Source: Euborellia annulipes
Taxonomy: Eukaryota > Arthropoda > Insecta > Dermaptera > Anisolabididae
Reading direction: 5' to 3'
NCBI GenBank assembly: GCA_023213315.1
Contig: JAKCPI010028549.1
Coordinates: 1 to 64,000 of the forward strand
Length of the DNA stretch: 64,000 nucleotides
Made by a program: the position numbers and the translations under genes. Below are positions 11,700 through 23,131 of this stretch, piece after piece; the stretch's first letter is position 1, and each line of letters begins with the position of its first letter. A model generated the notes under the pieces. It was not told where the DNA came from, ran no database searches, and was given only the letters and a program-made list of their open reading frames with translations.

Positions 11700-12040
11700 G
11701 GTTCCATCGAGAGGTCATAATTGACCCTTAATGACCTCATCGGCCAAAACGTTCCAATCAGAAACATGGGATATTGTCTTTATAATTGGATTCTCGAGCA
11801 TAAAAAGAATTTGTTTATAGAATTAGCCTAATATAACGGACCAAAAACGAGCCTCGCGTGCTCGCCATTGTTATACGCCGCACAAACCATGTGGCTTTAT
11901 CGCATCCGGAGGGTTTTTCAATTACAAGACACGCATGGACCGGCATGACGTCAGCACCGATAAGACGAGGCCTTATCAATTGTGCAAATTAAATTCTAAT
12001 TAAACAAAGAACGTTTTATCTTGTTGTCCAGCACAAGGGG
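11700..12040. promoter_or_regulatory. Candidate cis-regulatory block
   Basis: A non-repetitive, higher-complexity stretch. It holds a perfect TGACGTCA (CRE-type palindrome) at 11946-11953 and inverted GATA-type sites GATAAG (11959-11964) and CTTATC (11972-11977), with AATTAAATTCTAATTAAAC beside them. It could be a conserved enhancer, but chance occurrence cannot be excluded from one sequence. Confidence 0.25.
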
Positions 12041-12607
12041 GGCGGGCCAGGGTGGGATATACAAACTATATAAACAAACACAATGAAATCGAATTTTGAA
12101 GCCCTATTATAGTATTGTATAATCAGTTGTGAATGCCTGAGGCATGGACTGATCATAGGATGTCATGATTATTTTCAAATGTATTATTATTACAAGCTTA
12201 TAAAATTTTTTAGTTATACATAAATAGGGATATATTAAAATGAACCAGCAGCAATCACAAATACGTAATAAAAAGTAGCATACTTTTTTTTTTTAATTTA
12301 TTTGTTTTCGGCATCCTAGGTCATTTTTTTTAGAGACCCTTGTTTCAGATTATTAGACTATAAGTAGCTATTATTTAGAAATTAATATTCCAAAGATTCT
12401 AGGAGTTATAAAAAAACACGTGAAAATATATTTCCCCCTCCACCACCCCTCCCCCTAAGAGTTAAATTTCAAAGAATCCTTTCTTATTGGGTGCCTAGTC
12501 TATAAACCTAATATAAATTCCAAATTTTTATCAAATTTGACCAAGGGTTTAGACTGTATGATAATGAGTCACTCATTTATCGGACGTTCTCAGCTCTAAC
12601 TCTCCGG
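12041..12607. other. AT-rich sequence with a decayed S1 SINE tail
   Basis: At 12285-12345 the minus strand resembles the S1 SINE tail (TTCGGCATCCTAGGTCATT on the + strand). No gene seen. Confidence 0.4.
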
Positions 12608-13181
12608 CAAGAGAAAGTTGTGTTCTGTGCTTGTCACACCAGATTTCTGTGTCGATATATATTTAGTTCCCGACAGTACGCTACATTCGAAATTCAAGGT
12701 AAAATCTATAAGTATGGGAAAATATTTAAATTTTGTTACCATGGCAACGATTTCTCCTATCCTTCCTATGAAGTACAAGAGTAAAGTGGTCTTCAGAAGA
12801 TTTCAATGGCAAAATGAGAATATACATTTTAAAGAGCATCTAAAAAATAATTGATTTTTAATCAAAATCGTTGGAGCGAATTTCGAAAAAAACGAATCAG
12901 TAAAGTACTAGTTCTCTTTGGCCGATTTTGATTAAAAGCTTATTTTCACGCCCTAGGGGGTTGCCTAACATAAATATAAAATTTCAACCTCCTAGCTCAT
13001 TTCCTTCATGCTTTAAATTGAACACACACAGACAGACCATGTTGCCAAAACCACTTTTTTGGACTCAGGGGGCCTCAAAACGTGTATATCCATCAAAATC
13101 TCGACATCGAATTTTTGACATGAATCCAATACTTTTTATATGTATATTAACATATACATATAGGTAAGAGAAAGTAAAAAA
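12608..13181 (+). mobile_element. A-family element, 5' truncated (A7)
   Basis: Begins inside the 5' hairpin at GAGAAAGTTGTGTTCTGTGC and is intact from there to the 3' hairpin GGTAAGAGAAAGTAAAA. The 78- and 79-codon frames at 12618 and 12928 are readings of the element. Confidence 0.85.
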
Positions 13182-13964
13182 AATTCCCTGAATTTAATAA
13201 AAAATTGGAGAAAAGTCAACCTTTCCTTCAAGAGACCATAAAAGAACCTTTAGAGACCATTAAGGGTTTCATTGTTCAATGAATATATATATATTTCTTT
13301 TTGATTAATATCGATGATAATAAGATCGTTCCATATGCTTGATTTTCGGTGACATCCATCCAAAATTCAGCTGTGCTTTGACATTGCTTAACAGCAATGA
13401 TCTTGGTGGCTGTAAATTAAGTTACTGGGTATATGAGATTGGAGTCGGGAGGAATATAACCAGCGAGTGAGTCTAAAATTGTTGCTCTTATCTTTTAGCT
13501 GCCCAACCTGTTTAAATTTCTTTTTCTTTCTGCCATTGTTATCCATTCAGATCTTATACCATTGAGGTTAAATACACGTATTAAAAAAAATACTTTGAAT
13601 AAACTTTAAAATACAATTATAAAAAAAAAAATTTCTTTAAAGTTTTAAATATAAAGCTACAGTATATATACATGTAAAATAAAAATATAGAGGCAGTTGA
13701 AATTAACAAACTTGAATAAAGAGTGGTAAAAGAAAAAGAAGAATTCAAATGTGGGTTAATTATTATGCTTATCGCATTTCACGATGGCTTCAGAAGTTTA
13801 AAAAGTGTGAAATGCGGCTCCCATGATTATTAAGTGTCGAGAGTTTCTGTTTGCATATACTTTAAATTCACAGTAAAAAAAAAAAAATTATTTTTATTTA
13901 ATTTTCGAATAAGTATTAATATAGAAGCAAAGATCAAACATGACATCTTAATGTTTTTTTTTTT
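13182..13964. other. AT-rich sequence, no gene seen
   Basis: No frame, RNA or repeat was recognised. Confidence 0.55.
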
Positions 13965-13989
13965 AAATTTGTTTAAGGTCTTTTGAGTA

Positions 13990-14215
13990 AAATGCTCTTA
14001 GACAAAACGTTTTGTCCAAGAGCAAAACGTTTTGCTCAATGCCAACGCACGATTAGGCAAAATGTTTTGCCATTGAGCATTTTTGCCAAGAGCAAAACGT
14101 TTTGCTCAATGCCAACGCACACCGTTTAGGCAAAATGTTTTGCCATTGAGCATTTTTGCCTAAACGGTACGCGTTGACATTTTTTGCTCAATGGCAAAAC
14201 ATTTTATTCAATGAT
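13990..14215. repeat. Tandem array of nested palindromes
   Basis: Units of about 70 bp repeat CAAAACGTTTTGCTCAATGC and GGCAAAATGTTTTGCC, each a near-perfect palindrome, separated by CATTGAGCATTTTTGCC and CCAACGCAC. About three units are visible. A SINE-like tail (TTTGTTTAAGGTCTTTTGAG) precedes them and A8 follows, so the array seems to have replaced the 5' end of that element. Confidence 0.8.
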
Positions 14216-14294
14216 GTCGAATCATGTCTAATTTTGTTTTGTCTCCTCGGTGTGCGATGAAAAAACATTTTGTTCGAAAACGTTTTTGCTCAAT

Positions 14295-14774
14295 CATGGG
14301 AAAATATATTCATTTTGTTACCATGGCAACCATTTCTCCTATCTTTCCTATGACATACATGAGAAAAGTGTACTTAAAAATATTTTGGGAGCAAAATGAA
14401 AATATACCTTTGAAAAAGCATCTAAAAAATAATTGATTTTTGAATTTTAATCAAAATCGTTAGAGCCAATTTAGAGAAAATCGAAAAAGATGAAAAAAGT
14501 ACATCAGTAAAGTACTAGTACTCTTTGGCTGATTTTGTTCAAAAGCATCTTGTCACGTGCCAGGGGGGTGCCTAACTTAAATATAAAATTTCAATCTCAT
14601 TCATTCTTAAAATTTAACACAGACAGACCATGTCGCGAAAACCATTTTTTTGGATTCAGGGGACCTCAAAACGTATATATCCATCAAAATCTCGACATCC
14701 TATTTTTGACATGAATCCAATACTTTCTCTCTATATAGGCCTATATTATATATAGAGGTAAGAGAAAGTAAAAA
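14295..14774 (+). mobile_element. A-family element, 5' part lost (A8)
   Basis: Starts at ATCATGGGAAAATATATTC, just before TTACCATGGCAACCATTTCT, and continues to the 3' hairpin. The 5' hairpin and about 100 bases are missing. Confidence 0.85.
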
Positions 14775-15481
14775 CCTGATTAGACTATATTCTTGTTTAA
14801 TATTCAAAAATTTTTCACTTCACCCACCTTCTATCACTTCATTCTGTCAGCATATTTTTTTTAACAAACGACTTATTAATGTGGCGATTAGATTTTTTTA
14901 ATCTGTCGAAAAGTAGACTTTATAATCTACCTGTCATAAAAAATCCCTACTGTAAAAAGAAAATGATAGAAATCAAGTTCCTGAGCAAAGGGAAAATATA
15001 TTAGTTATATAATCGGTTATAAATCTTGACTACCCCCACCCGACACCGTTTTCTCTCTGTGGTTCCGTTAGGATTAATTAAAAACGATTCTTTTTAATAC
15101 GGCACGCACGCGGACAATTGTGCCACCCACACCTCTTCCCCCTCCCCCCTACTTCTACCAACCCATACACTTCGATTTTTCTCTCTTTTTTTTTACTCAA
15201 CTAAACTTTTTGATTTCATCAAATTAATCTTACAAAAAATAAAAAAAAAGGTCAATTTTCTACTTTTCTACCCTCTGATACATTCGAATTATTCTTTCTT
15301 AGGACAATTTAATTCGAATATAATTACTATAATAATTTATTTATTAGTTAAAAATGAAAAATGATTCAATTTTAATGAAATATTGAATTTATAATTTGAA
15401 TTTTCTTTTTGAAATTGTATATCCCAGCAAGATTCTCTTAAAAATATTTTCCAAATCCATTGAACCAATTCATTTGACTGA
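14775..15481. other. AT-rich sequence, no gene seen
   Basis: Contains a pyrimidine-rich patch at 15120-15190. No gene or known repeat. Confidence 0.55.
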
Positions 15482-15544
15482 AAATATCTAGTGTGACTGG
15501 TCGCACAACACACAACTTTCTCTTACCTTCGGTAATCGAAAGTT
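15482..15544 (+). mobile_element. A-family 5' hairpin fragment (A9)
   Basis: Only the first 60 bases of the 5' hairpin remain, broken at TCGAAAGTT, where an S1 SINE begins. Confidence 0.7.
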
Positions 15545-15545
15545 T

Positions 15546-15685
15546 TCCTTGGTGCGGCCCTGGATGCCAAAGATCGAGGATTCGCATCGTGTGAATTCAA
15601 TTGAATTGGACATCAATCAATTGAAATAAATAGAGACGGGGTCTAAATGGCCTCAGATAACAAAGACCTTTATTTATTATAAAAG
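15546..15685 (+). mobile_element. SINE family S1, truncated head
   Basis: A decayed box-B-like GAGGATTCGCATCGTG is followed by the S1 body GAAATAAATAGAGACGGGGT, CTAAATGGCCTCAGATAAC and CAAAGACCTTTATTT. Confidence 0.65.
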
Positions 15686-15949
15686 CTTTCTATAATATTT
15701 AATGTGAAACCCTCCCTCAGAGTGTGTACCTTGTCGTGGTAGGGAGGCTTGAGGTTTAAACCTGGAACTTTATTGGTATTTAAACTCTGCGATTTCGATT
15801 CAGTCACGAATCAAAATTAATTTCTATTATATTATGTTAAAATAAATTAGAAATACACTATACACTATTTTCTGTTTCATCCTAATAGAATAGTTAGATG
15901 AACTTCATGGTTAAATAATCAAATTTCTCATCAATTTTTTTCGGGCCGG

Positions 15950-16150
15950 GGGAGGACAAGAGCAACAATCACCACAATCGTTGCGATTAAGAGATGCCAA
16001 GCGGGATTGGTGACCCAGAGAAATCAGCGTGTGGAACGTCCCCGGGTAGCCATCGATATTATGTATTTTAAAAATATATTAATAAATAAACACCCCTAAA
16101 TAGCCTCTGTAGCCGAAAAGGATTTAAAAAAATTCTCATTTAAATTCTTT
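15950..16150 (+). mobile_element. SINE-like repeat family S4, copy 1
   Basis: GTGACCCAGAGAAATCAGCG, GGAACGTCCCC and CCTCTGTAGCCGAAAAGG are shared in inverted form with 32035-32165. The A-rich end (GGATTTAAAAAAA) gives + orientation. No tRNA head was seen. Confidence 0.6.
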
Positions 16151-16720
16151 TTTTTTAAAATACTTGGGCCGGTAGCACAATTTTTAGCATTCAATTTATT
16201 TATTAAAATCTCTTATTCCTAAAACCCTTGTTTTATTTAACTGAAATAGTAATAATAATATCAGTTCCAAAGTTCCAGGTTTCAACCTAACCAAATCACA
16301 CTCTCGCCGATTAAACCGCTCATAATTAATGTATAAAACAAAAAAAATTTTCTGCTGATTCCAAATTTTGTAGAAAGTTCAAATATTTAAATTTATAATT
16401 AATATGCAAGTCTTTTATGCATAATAAATATTTTCGAAATGAGAGATTCTTGGAAAAGAAAAAAACCTTTTTATTAGTAGTCTGGGAGATTTTGGTAATA
16501 TACAAATTCGTTTGAAGTTTTCAATCCTACGCAACTCCAACAAATAAACACCACATACTTTGGAAGAAACATTATACGATTCTTAGAAAAGTTTACGACT
16601 GAGCAGCTAATCATTTGTCAAGAAAATAAGAGAGTGAACCCTGCCTTCTATTGCTTGTGAGTATTTGGTTGGCAAAAATACTTAATTCCAAGCCTACACT
16701 GATTGCTCTTTTTCTTTTTT
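16151..16720. other. AT-rich sequence, no gene seen
   Basis: No recognisable feature before the exon-like segment at 16725. Confidence 0.5.
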
Positions 16721-16724
16721 CTAG

Positions 16725-16832
16725 GCAGGCCTTTTTCCTCTTCGCCATCAAGCTGCTCGATATCTTGATCATCTTTCTTTTTAACTCGAGCTGAAAGAAA
16801 TCGAGAAAAGACTGCGCGCTCAAAGATCAAGG
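16725..16832 (+). other. Exon-like segment E1
   Basis: A pyrimidine tract and acceptor (CTTTTTCTTTTTTCTAG) precede a 108-nt segment of higher complexity, which ends AAGATCAAGG before the donor GTGAGT. All three + frames contain stops, so if it is spliced it is non-coding or UTR. It lies on the same strand as eleven other exon-like segments downstream. Splice signals alone can occur by chance, so support is modest. Confidence 0.35.
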
Positions 16833-16920
16833 GTGAGTTGAAAAAAAATATTATACTTACCAGGGTATAAATTAGATGATAATAGGCCTATTAAATTTCA
16901 TTAAAGTGTAGAGAAATTTT

Positions 16921-17017
16921 AAAAAAATCTGGTGTGACTGTCGCACTGCACACAACTTTCTCTTACCTTTGTAATCGAAAGGTGTGTGCTGTTTGTCAGT
17001 CACACCAGATTTTTTCC
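16921..17017 (+). mobile_element. Solo A-family hairpin (A10)
   Basis: A complete hairpin with arms AAAAAATCTGGTGTGACTG and CAGTCACACCAGATTTTTT and no body on either side. The arms match each other better than in full elements, which suggests the hairpin can exist or move alone. Confidence 0.8.
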
Positions 17018-17347
17018 TGTTTAATTTATTCCAAAAATTGATATAATTTCATTCCAAGAACCAAGTAGGCCTATATTTTAACGATCGTGTTTTTGTATTA
17101 CATAGAGACCATTTTGCGGTTATTTTAAAATAAAAATTTAAATCATTTTTCCCAAATGAATAAATTAATTTAATAAAATGTAAAAGAAATTAAGAAATAT
17201 GGAATCAAATTTATATTTGTCTTAAAGATTTATTGGATTTTTGAAATTCTATACTCTCTTATTTTTTCTCTCGCTCTCTTTCTCTCTAGAGAAGAAAGTT
17301 TGGATTCGTTGAAAAACAAATCCCCCCCCCCCCCCCACCCGTTTTTC
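17018..17347. other. AT-rich sequence with a C-run
   Basis: A C-run of about 15 at 17322-17336 follows a CT-rich stretch. No gene seen. Confidence 0.6.
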
Positions 17348-17530
17348 ACTTTAAAATGTATATCTCAATTTGCTCTGAAAATTGTTTGAAGTAACTCTTG
17401 TACTTGATTGGAAAGATTGAGAGAAATTTTTGCCTTAGTAACAAAATATAAATTTATATAATATAATATTTTCCTATGTTTATAAATTTTACTTCTTAAA
17501 TTCTAATGTACAGTACCAGAAAAAAATCTT
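17348..17530 (-). mobile_element. A-family fragment, inverted (A11)
   Basis: TTTAAAATGTATATCTCAAT, CTCTTGTACTTGATTGG and the inverse of the TTACCATGGCAACC region are recognisable. Both ends are missing. Confidence 0.65.
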
Positions 17531-17654
17531 CTAGTATTTTTTTCTCAAGTAAAAAATTTTCTTTATTCAAAAATTTCAAACTCGACTAGAGTGAAACAAG
17601 ACTGAATGAGATTGAAAATAATTTAATTACGGAATAATAAATACACATTATTAA

Positions 17655-18215
17655 TTTCTCTTACCTATATATCTAATATATAGAAAGTATTGCGATCATG
17701 TCAAAAATTCGATGTCGGAATTTTGAATGAAACTCATGTTTTCAAGTCCCCTGAGTAAAGTAAAGTGGGCCCATCAAATTGGTCACTGTAAACATTTTTA
17801 AGCTTGAAGGAAATGAGCCCCCTGAGTCGTGAAAATAAGCTTTTGAACAAAATCGTCTAAAAAGTACTATTCATCACAACAAAGCACTTCCACATTTCAA
17901 TTCAAATAAAAAGTATTAGTTCTTAACTGAAATACTTTTTCAGTTTTTTTTTCGATTGTCTTAAAATTGAATTTCACGATTTTGATTAAAGTTCATAAAT
18001 AAACTATTTTTTGGATGCTATTTATCAGTAAAATTTTTCGTGAAAATTCTTTGAAATACGGTACTCTTTACTGATGTAAATAGTATTTCAGATTTTTCAA
18101 ATTCATTTTTCGGGAGCCAATTTTAAATCATTTGGATATTTGTATGTAAATTTCGATTCAAAATTCGAACTTTTTACACATTTAAAAATTTTTTTTTTTA
18201 ATTTCCAAAAGGATT
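17655..18215 (-). mobile_element. A-family variant A-B, inverted (A12)
   Basis: The 3' hairpin (TTCTCTTACCTATATATC to ATAGAAAGTATTGCG) leads backwards through the body into variant sequence near 18060-18210. There it meets foldback element F18. Confidence 0.7.
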
Positions 18216-18490
18216 CGGACCAGTAGGTTCAATTAAAGCCAAAAAAGTTTTTTTTAAACAAAACTTTATTTGACCCCAGACAATGTTTCGTCCACTTGAT
18301 GTAGGACTTCTTCAGTGGTTGGAGTCATAGAGAGCCATATAATATAAAATAATCAAACAGTAGGGCTTTAACAAAAAATACATTGACATCTCTTTTCTCT
18401 AACTTCTTGCTAAGGGTCAAATAAAGTTTTGTTTTAAAAAACTTTTTTGACTTTAATTGAACCTACTGGTCCGAATCCTTTTGGAAATTG
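18190..18490. repeat. Foldback element F18
   Basis: The left arm AATTTCCAAAAGGATTCGGA pairs with the right arm TCCGAATCCTTTTGGAAATT. Next inward, TAGGTTCAATTAAAGCC pairs with GACTTTAATTGAACCTA, and CAAAACTTTATTTGACCC with GGGTCAAATAAAGTTTTG. The spacer carries motif H2. Confidence 0.8.
18272..18325 (-). ncRNA. Hammerhead-like motif H2
   Basis: Minus strand: CCA, CTGAAGA, extra A, stem II GTCC/GGAC around a 10-nt loop, GAAA, then C-ATT-GTC. Helix III would be two pairs with an ATT loop, C would be the cleavage base, and TGG would pair with CCA for helix I. AATAAA follows within 15 bases. Confidence 0.55.
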
Positions 18491-18619
18491 AAAAGAAGGT
18501 TCCTGAGCTTCATCAAATTTTTTTTTTTAAATTATAGATTTTTAATAAGCCTACCATCCTCAATTTTAATTATGTTTAAAGCATTTGAATATAACATGTC
18601 AAAAAGGTCATTCAAACTC

Positions 18620-18850
18620 TTTAAATTCTTGCTCCATCTTGGGCCATCGCACAGTGGTAGAGTATCCTTCTCTTGTACTAGGGGTCTAAATAATATCCCG
18701 AGGGCTAATTAGGATAAAATAAAGACACGCGCCTTGAATTCTGATTCTAAAATAGGTTAAATTGTATCATCTGTCAAAGTTCCTCAGCATAAATCCGTTG
18801 ATTTTCTTTTTCATTTCATTATTATTTGACAATCATATTTTTTTCAATTC
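18620..18850 (+). mobile_element. SINE-like repeat family S5, copy 1
   Basis: A tRNA-like head has a box-A-like segment CGCACAGTGGTAGAGTATCC and a degenerate box B near GGGGTCTAAATAATATCCCG. The downstream body TTGTATCATCTGTCAAAGTT is shared with inverted copies at 46.1 and 50.7 kb. Confidence 0.55.
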
Positions 18851-19124
18851 GATTAATATTTAGTAGCATAGTCAAATCCAAATTGAGGTTTTTTTTTTTT
18901 TCATTGAATATTAATATTTATTCAAATGAATAGATCTCGAAAATTATTTAAATAAAATTACATACATAAATTAAAAAAAAAATCTTCTCTTACGAAACTT
19001 GTCACACCAGATATTTAAAATTAGCTCCATTTATCTTTGTTCTTTTTTTCTTGATAAACAATTAGATTTTTGTTTTTTTTTTTTTAACATTCACACTTTT
19101 TTCTCATTCATACTCACATTCACA

Positions 19125-19330
19125 CAGTCTTTTCGGCAACAAAGGCCATTTAAGACTTTTAAACGATATCCGTTAATGATTATTATACATATTGGGGTCC
19201 AGGCATTTTTATTTAAGTCATTTGGTATCCAAATGCCTTAAATAAAATTATCGGACTGCCTGGGGTCCGAACCCGCGACGTTTGGTATAAAAGGTAGACA
19301 CTCTACCAACTACTCCAAGCCCCGTGGGCA
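19125..19330 (-). mobile_element. tRNA-derived SINE family S2, copy 1
   Basis: Read on the minus strand, the head has box A GTAGTTGGTAGAGTGTC and box B GTCGCGGGTTCGGACCCC, followed by GGCATTTGGATACCAAATG and CTGGACCCCAATATG. Its far end (AATGGCCTTTGTTGCCGAA) matches the S1 tail. A spaced box A and box B with a conserved tail marks a SINE rather than a functional tRNA gene. Confidence 0.75.
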
Positions 19331-19334
19331 AATT

Positions 19335-20005
19335 AGATTTTAAATAAATAACAAAACAAAATATTTAATAATTTGCTGGTGCTAAAATTCGAGCTATGCA
19401 ATATTTTTGACTCTCCTGAGTGTTTGTTCTCTTTGAATTTACGGTATATTATTTATTAATTAGATTAACTCCCCTTTCTGTGTACAATTTAATATAATTC
19501 ATGATTAATGAAATTAAATTCCATTTTAAGTTGAATTTGTCTATTTTGATATATGCAAACAGAATCCTTCTTGAATTTATTCGGAAAAGGATTTTCTATA
19601 TTTTTTTTTTTCGCCTTCTAAATCAGAGTCATTGCTTTCTCTTTAAGGACAAACGCTGGCTGGACTACAACATAAAAAGGTCAAAAAGAGAAAAAAAAAA
19701 AACATTAAAAAAAAAGTTAAGAGAGGATATTTTTATTCCATTATAGAATCGATGTCACTGATCTAGGTTAATGGTTTTATCCAAAAACAGTTAAATTATT
19801 ATTAGATAGGTGTCTGTTTGAATCGATATTAAAAAAACTTTCATTAATATTTTATCTCTGTGCATAAATATTTTGAATATTCACTATCGGAATATTTTTT
19901 TTAAATAACGTGTTATTTGATTTTTTTAACACTGTTTACTTTTAAAGTGACAAACAATCATATGGAATATTTTCAAAATATTTTATTTATAGTAATTTCG
20001 ATAAA
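19335..20005. other. AT-rich sequence, no gene seen
   Basis: The frame at 19501-19746 is Lys/Phe/Ile-rich, follows base composition and has no motif. Confidence 0.5.
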
Positions 20006-20007
20006 TC

Positions 20008-20465
20008 AAGTTGTGTTCTGTGCTTTCACGCCAGATTTTTTGTGTCGACATTTTCAGTATTTAATGAGAGAGAAACATTTAAAGAGCATCTAAAAAATAA
20101 ACGATTTATGAATTTTAATCATAGGGCTAATCGTAAGAGCGAATTTTGAGAAAATCAAAAAAAAACTGAAAAAGTACATCAGTAAAGTATTAGTATTCTT
20201 TGGCCGATTTTGTTCAAAAGCTTCATGTCAGGTGCAAGAGGGGTGCCTAACTTAAATATAAAATTTCAACCTCCTAGCTCTTTTTGTTCTTGAGATATTT
20301 TGTTCACAGACACACACACACAGCTTATGTCGCGAAAACCACTTTTTTGGATTCAAGGGATCTCAAAACGTGTATATCCATCAAAATCTCGACATCGAAT
20401 TTTTGACATGAATCTAATACTTTTCACTCTATATATTAACATATATAGAGGTAAGAGAAAGTAAA
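20008..20465 (+). mobile_element. A-family element, 5' part deleted (A13)
   Basis: The second half of the 5' hairpin joins AACATTTAAAGAGCATC, skipping about 170 bases including the ATGGCAACC block. The 3' half is complete. Confidence 0.8.
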
Positions 20466-20688
20466 ATAGCTTTGATTATTATTTTATTATATTAAGGGTT
20501 GGTTAGGGGTGATGAAGGGTTGATTATTTAAGAAAGGCCTTGGAATATTCCAAATCACTTGTTGACATTTTTTTCCCGTTCTAAATATAGTTAGATTAGA
20601 GCAAAAGGTATTTTTTTACTTTTAATAAAAAGGGAATTGTTATTTTTATCAATTTTATTCCTATCGAAAGAAAGACAAGTCTCGTTCA

Positions 20689-20831
20689 GTTGAGAGCGTG
20701 GTCTGCAGGCAGGCGCGCCGAGCTGCTGTCTTTTTGTGTTTAAAGTGAATGAAAGTGAATAATTATAATAGTGCAACCCACCCTGACCTCACCGTCAACC
20801 AGCACACCCTCTTGAGTGTCTTATTAAAGGT
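20689..20831 (+). other. Possible first exon or GC-richer unique segment
   Basis: TCAGTT at 20687-20692 matches the arthropod initiator consensus. It is followed by GC-richer sequence (GGCAGGCGCGCCGAGCTGC) and a donor-like AAAG|GTAATT at about 20829. It would fit an untranslated first exon upstream of the other exon-like segments, but no downstream promoter element is visible. Confidence 0.2.
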
Positions 20832-22040
20832 AATTATTATGCATTTCATCGTTGAAAAAAAAAATGATAAAAACAAATAATTTGACTTCGAAAATTCTTT
20901 TGAATATGAAATTAAATATTTCACCAAGGGAGAGGGAGAATATAAGCTAAAGGAAGAGGGAGGGAGGGGAGTGAGCGTGTCATTGAAAAAAAATTAGTTC
21001 ACTTTTTCATTTTCTTAAGTCATTTACTATTATATCCATTTTATACAGCCTATATTTTTGTTAATCATATTTCCTTAGTATATTTTTATACAGGGGTGGA
21101 TTAAGGGTTGGATACTTAACACAGGGATGGATTAAAGATATTTAAAATTAAATAATTTCAAAAATTAAAATTAAAATAATTATTTTTTAATACATTCAAA
21201 TTATTTTGAGAGTACTTTCTCTGTGAAGGCTCACATTTTCTTGAAGGGGTAGAAGTACGAATTAATTTGGGGGGTTAATTGTTTTTTTAATTCTTTTTCT
21301 AAAAAATCAGTGCATTCCGTTTCAGTTAAAATTTATTTTCGATATGAAATTTATATTCGATATGCAAATAGCATAGTGGGATTGAAACATTTTAATATCA
21401 TTCTTATATTTCTTATTTCGGAATTAATTTTTTAAATATAGAGGAAGGAGGGTGGATTTTAATTTATTTATTTTTTTAATAGTGGAATATCTTTCATTTT
21501 AGACTTTTTTTTTGAAGATTCGTTAATTCGTTTATTCAAATTAATTAGTTTGCCAATGTTTTTACTGCTTAGAAACTCTGATAGCTGAAACAATCTTTGT
21601 TTAGAACGCAGGGTTGATTTTCTTATGTCAATTTTTTTAGAATTTGTCCACTTTGGAAATAAACTCATAGAGGATTGATTATCTGATGGTCACGTCATCA
21701 TAATATCATAATATGTTGTATATAATCCAAAACAAGAAGTTGTGAGATTTGTTGGTTTATTCCAAGAACGAATATTAAAGAGATGCGGTCAGATCTCATT
21801 GAAAGTTTTTTTCACTCCTCATAGGAGTTTTTTTGAAACAAATCTTCTGAAACACAGCTGTATTAATTATGAAGTTTATCTCCAACCTTGTTTTATTATT
21901 AATATCAAAAATAGATAGATAGGATAAGTTTTTATTTGGCTCGTATGCTTGGAATACCTGAAATTGAAAAAAATCATATTATTGTCTGATAATTATTTTA
22001 ATATAATAATAAAGTTCAAAAAACCTGATTCAATATAATA
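20832..22040. other. AT-rich sequence, no gene seen
   Basis: Two short CAGGG(G/A)TGGATTAA(G/A)G phrases lie at 21092 and 21122, possibly a decayed element end. No coding evidence. Confidence 0.5.
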
Positions 22041-22045
22041 ATAGG

Positions 22046-22252
22046 GATATCTAATTTAAATATAAAATTTCAACCCTCCTTCATGCTTTAAATTGAACAC
22101 AGACACACAGACAGATTTTTTTGCGGGACTCACTTTTTTGGATTCAGGGGACCTCAAAATGTGTATATTAATCAAAATCTCGACATTGAACGTTTGAGAT
22201 GAATCCACTACTTTCTCTCTCTATAAATAAATATATAGGTTAGAGAAATTAA
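22046..22252 (+). mobile_element. A-family 3' fragment (A14)
   Basis: Starts at CTAATTTAAATATAAAATTTC and continues through the GGGACTCACTTTTTTGG variant to a weakened 3' hairpin. Confidence 0.75.
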
Positions 22253-22324
22253 TAAAAAAATAGAATCATGTGGATATTATTAATTATAAAATTTTTCACG
22301 AATGTGTTTATTAAAGCTTTTGTG

Positions 22325-22567
22325 GTTTGAAATATTATTATTAGGAGAATTTTTAATTATAGACCACATTTTTGTATTAAATATTTATTAAAAATATATA
22401 AATACTGTACAACGTTTCAACTGAGTTCACTTGAGTCGGAGCAAGTGCACAGCACAGTGCTTGATAACGGCTGCAGAATAAGCAGTTGAAACGTACAGTA
22501 TTTATATATTTTTAATAAATATTTAATACAAAAATGTGGTCTATAATTAAAAATTCTCCTAATAATT
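22325..22567. repeat. Foldback element F22a
   Basis: The left arm (TTAGGAGAATTTTTAATTAT, then GACCACATTTTTGTATTAAA) pairs over about 85 bp with the right arm ending AAAATTCTCCTAATAATTAT. The 60-bp spacer is GC-richer (GAGTCGGAGCAAGTGCACAG), with CAACGTTTCAACTG opposite CAGTTGAAACG. Confidence 0.8.
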
Positions 22568-22601
22568 ATAAAATTTTTCATAAACTATAATGTTTTACTT
22601 T

Positions 22602-23008
22602 CACTATTATTATATAGACAAACTAGAATAAGGTAATGGATCTATTAATTGGAAAGTAAAATCTTTCACCCTCTCCCTAATTTTTGGATCAAAAGAAGTC
22701 TTTATTTAATCTCCATTTAAAAAAAAATATTGGATTTAAGATAACAAATGTAGGTCATCACATCTTTTAAAATGAATTTAAAATAATATTTTTTTTGCTT
22801 GTAAATTAATATGAGTTCAGATTATTCCTTATTCCCAGAGTCTATTAAGTGCAAGGTTTTGTGACTTCGTTGTCTATGCTTAAGAAATAGCAATTTCTTG
22901 GTGACATATTGATTCTTTTGATCCAAAAATTAGGAAGAGGGTGAAAGATTTTACTTTCCAATTAATAGATCCATTACCTTATTCTATTTAGTCTATATAA
23001 TAATCTTT
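22602..23008. repeat. Foldback element F22b
   Basis: AATAAGGTAATGGATCTATT at the left is inverted as AATAGATCCATTACCTTATT at the right. The arms are about 75 bp, extend to TTTTTGGATCAAAAGAA, and enclose about 190 bp of AT-rich spacer. Confidence 0.8.
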
Positions 23009-23084
23009 CTCCATGGTTTGTCTCTTATTTGATTTAAATAAGGGCAGGTTCAGCCAAATGAAAAGCATTTATATGTTTATTGAT

Positions 23085-23131
23085 CCCGGAGACGTTTCGA
23101 GATATATTTAATGTCTCATCATCAGTCCGAC
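23085..23131 (-). ncRNA. Hammerhead-like motif H3
   Basis: Minus strand: AGTCGGA, CTGATGA, extra T, stem II GAGA/TCTC, GAAACGTC, TCCGGGAT. CGGA and TCCG pair as helix I on either side of the core, and AATAAA follows. Every core base of the standard hammerhead is present except for the added T. Confidence 0.65.
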
